DNA of 8,460 bases from Bacillota bacterium (GTDB lineage: Bacteria > Bacillota > Clostridia > Peptostreptococcales > Anaerovoracaceae). The notes under the pieces were generated by a model. It did not search any database and had not been told where the DNA came from. It saw only the letters and a program-made list of their open reading frames with translations. Numbering within the stretch: the first letter of the stretch is position 1; each line of letters starts with the position of its first letter. Where the stretch lies: positions 1-8,460 of the forward strand of contig JAFYKS010000033.1 in assembly GCA_017537495.1 (NCBI GenBank), read 5' to 3'. This document shows positions 6,786-8,460 of the stretch, piece by piece. Both the position numbers and the translations under genes were made by a program.

Positions 6786-8063
6786 ATGATACTCAATGAA
6801 GAACAGAAAGCAATATTAAACGGTGAAAAAGGGGAAAACCTGGCCAAGGTTCTGGAATCCGTAATCCGTTACGGCGAACTCTTCGGCGCAGAAAAGCTGG
6901 TCCCTGTTACAAGCAAATACAATCACCTGGTAACCTCCTTCGGTCTGAAGGCGATGGGACCGGTATATGATTTAATGGGCAAGCTGATCCAGGAAGGTGT
7001 AGCTTCCCAGCAGAAGTTCTCTGTGGACCCTCGTCCATGTGACCCGAATGTTCCGAAGAACTTCCTGCAGAACTTTATCTTTAACAACTTCATGTATACC
7101 AAGCAGGAATCATACGAAAAACAGCTGAAGGAGCTGGGCCTCATGGATGAAAACGCATTTACCTGCGCCTGCTACCTGGATGAAGTGGGAAACAAGCCGC
7201 AGAAGGGCGATGTGCTCAGCTGGGCAGAATCTTCCGCAGTAGTTTATGCAAACTCCGTTCTGGGGGCAAGATGCAACCGTAACTCCGGTATCATCGACAT
7301 CATGGGCTCCATCGTAGGCTATGTTCCGTATTTTGGTCTGGTAACCGATGAAGGCAGAAAAGCCTCCTGGATTATCGAAGTAAAGACCGAAAAGAAGCCG
7401 GAAGCACAGCTGCTGGGTTCCGCTATCGGTATGAAGGTTATGGAAGATGTTCCATATATCAAAGGCCTGGACAAATGGCTGGGCACAGAGCTGGATGATG
7501 CGGCATGCACCTATCTGAAAGATTTTGGGGCGGCAACTGCGTCCAACGGCGCTGTAGGCCTGTACCACGTGGAAAACCTGACACCGGAAGCAAAGGAACT
7601 GGGCGAAGACCTGATTCTGGAAGGCGCACAGGTTTATGTAATCGACGATGCGGAGCTGCAGAGAGTTTACGACAATTATCCGGTTATCTGGAAGGATGAA
7701 AATGCCAAGCCGAAGCTCTGCTTCATGGGCTGTCCGCACATGAGCCTGCAGCAGCTGAAGGACTGGACAGAAAAGCTGGAAGAAGGACTGAAGGAAGCAG
7801 GAAACAAGAAGGTTGTAATTCCGACTGTGTTCACTTCCGCACCTGCTGTCATTGAAGAATTTAAGAAAACCGAATACGCAAAGCGTCTGGAGGCCACCGG
7901 TGTAATCCTGTCTTACATCTGCCCGCTGATGTACATGAATAATCCGCTCTGCGGAAAGATGCCTGTCATCACTTCCTCCAACAAGCTGCGTACTTACACC
8001 ACAGCACGTTATTACACCGATGCGGAAATTCTGCAGCAGATTACCAAAGGGGGCGTAAAGTAA
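6786..8063 (+). CDS. Aconitase X large (catalytic) subunit, DUF521/AcnX family
   Basis: A 425-residue protein matching the aconitase X catalytic domain. AcnX members are Fe-S hydro-lyases; the characterised ones are cis-3-hydroxy-L-proline dehydratase in bacteria and mevalonate-5-phosphate dehydratase in archaea. Family landmarks are the N-terminal EEQKAILNGEKG (5-16), WAESSAVVYANSVLGARCNRNSG (146-168), GCPHMSLQQL (315-324) and the C-terminal SNKLRTYTTARYYTDAEIL (398-416). Cys163, Cys316 and Cys379 (YICP) are the best candidates for Fe-S ligands from their places in conserved stretches; this is inference. The length fits a stand-alone large subunit, and the small subunit is encoded next. The gene begins 12 bases after the enoate reductase stop and its last A is shared with the next ATG (TAATG), so the three genes form one transcript with coupled translation. 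The neighbour reductase suggests that the alkene made by dehydration is then reduced. The actual substrate is unknown, and no proline-pathway or mevalonate-pathway gene is visible nearby. Confidence 0.92.
   Translation: MILNEEQKAILNGEKGENLAKVLESVIRYGELFGAEKLVPVTSKYNHLVTSFGLKAMGPVYDLMGKLIQEGVASQQKFSVDPRPCDPNVPKNFLQNFIFNNFMYTKQESYEKQLKELGLMDENAFTCACYLDEVGNKPQKGDVLSWAESSAVVYANSVLGARCNRNSGIIDIMGSIVGYVPYFGLVTDEGRKASWIIEVKTEKKPEAQLLGSAIGMKVMEDVPYIKGLDKWLGTELDDAACTYLKDFGAATASNGAVGLYHVENLTPEAKELGEDLILEGAQVYVIDDAELQRVYDNYPVIWKDENAKPKLCFMGCPHMSLQQLKDWTEKLEEGLKEAGNKKVVIPTVFTSAPAVIEEFKKTEYAKRLEATGVILSYICPLMYMNNPLCGKMPVITSSNKLRTYTTARYYTDAEILQQITKGGVK
8046..8053 (+). promoter_or_regulatory. Ribosome binding site of the aconitase X small subunit
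   Basis: AAAGGGGG inside the end of the large-subunit gene, 9 bases before the ATG at 8063. Together with the TAATG overlap it points to translational coupling of the two subunits. Confidence 0.65.
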
Positions 8064-8460
8064 TGAGAGAATTTAAAGGAAGAGTAGTAGCTCCCGGCGA
8101 AGTAACCGCAGAAGCCCTGGTATCCCACGAAGGGCTGAACACCCTGGCGTCTTTCCAGAAAGCACTGCAGTTCGGTGATAAGAAAGCAACTTGCGGAGAT
8201 CAGAACAACCGTGACTTATTCGGCAAAGAAATGGCCGGCAAGGCGCTTTGCCTGCCGCAGACCATCGGTTCCACAACAGGCGGACTGGTTCTTTACTGTG
8301 CCTGCTCCATGGGCCGCCAGCCTGCATGCATGCTGTTTTCCAAGCCAATCGACTCTCTGGCTGGAGCCGGTGTTATCCTGGCTGATGTGTGGCTGGGTGA
8401 CCAGGACAGTGCCAAGATGCCGGTTGTAGACTGCCTGGGAGAAGAGTTCCTGGACTATGT
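8063..8460 (+). CDS. Aconitase X small (swivel) subunit, DUF126 family, 3'-truncated by window edge
   Basis: The first 132 residues are visible and the frame stays open to the right edge. The protein begins MREFKGRVVAPGE, with the GRV..PGE entry typical of the swivel domain, then EALVSHEGLNTLASF (18-31). Next come AGKALCLPQTIGSTTGG (58-74), whose GST/TTG loop with Ser70 is the conserved catalytic-side motif of this subunit, and SKPIDSLAGAGVILADV (93-109). In aconitase X this small domain closes over the Fe-S site of the large subunit, and in some organisms both are fused; here they are separate genes, the two-subunit form. Roughly the last tenth or so of the domain is missing from the window. 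The start is certain from the TAATG overlap and the upstream AAAGGGGG. Confidence 0.92.
   Translation, partial: MREFKGRVVAPGEVTAEALVSHEGLNTLASFQKALQFGDKKATCGDQNNRDLFGKEMAGKALCLPQTIGSTTGGLVLYCACSMGRQPACMLFSKPIDSLAGAGVILADVWLGDQDSAKMPVVDCLGEEFLDY

Noticed and set aside
7110..7739. 209-codon minus-strand open frame inside the aconitase X gene
   Set aside because: Overlaps a clearly conserved gene, has no ribosome binding site and no recognisable motif.

Overview
The window looks like chromosomal DNA of an anaerobic, low-to-moderate GC Bacillota, most likely a gut or rumen Clostridia/Eubacteriales member. The grounds are strong AAGGAG-type ribosome binding sites, sigma-A type promoters, classic hairpin-plus-U-run terminators, and flavin/Fe-S enzymes typical of amino-acid- or organic-acid-fermenting anaerobes. 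This taxonomic call is inference; there is no rRNA or other marker in the window.

Layout. (1) 1-1520, plus strand: the 3' part of a large protein cut by the window edge. It looks like the segment after the NTPase core of a STAND-type protein: a winged-helix-like region, then a long helical tail. (2) 1524-1554: a perfect hairpin terminator serving both of two convergent genes. (3) 1566-2363, minus strand: a complete alpha/beta hydrolase with an intact Ser-Asp-His triad and its own good promoter. (4) 2489-3253, plus: a DnaA-like AAA+ ATPase lacking the DNA-binding domain IV and carrying His where the box VII arginine finger should be. (5) 3302-4570, plus: a diaminopimelate-decarboxylase-like fold-III PLP enzyme, 48 bases downstream of the DnaA-like gene and ended by a strong terminator. 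(6) 4704 to the window end, plus: an operon with an extended -10 promoter. It encodes a 689-residue enoate-reductase-type FMN/4Fe-4S/FAD protein, then the large (catalytic) subunit of aconitase X, then the small (swivel) subunit, which runs off the end.

How the genes may work together. The last three genes are tightly packed (12-base gap, then a TAATG overlap) and are surely co-transcribed. Aconitase X enzymes dehydrate hydroxy acids, and enoate-reductase-family flavoproteins reduce activated C=C bonds. The pair therefore suggests a dehydrate-then-reduce route that removes a hydroxyl group from a small carboxylic acid, perhaps as an electron sink. The substrate cannot be read from the sequence. 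This operon and the domain-IV-less, finger-less DnaA paralogue are the two most interesting items.

No RNA genes, insertion sequences, CRISPR arrays or long repeats were found. All intergenic gaps are shorter than 140 bases.
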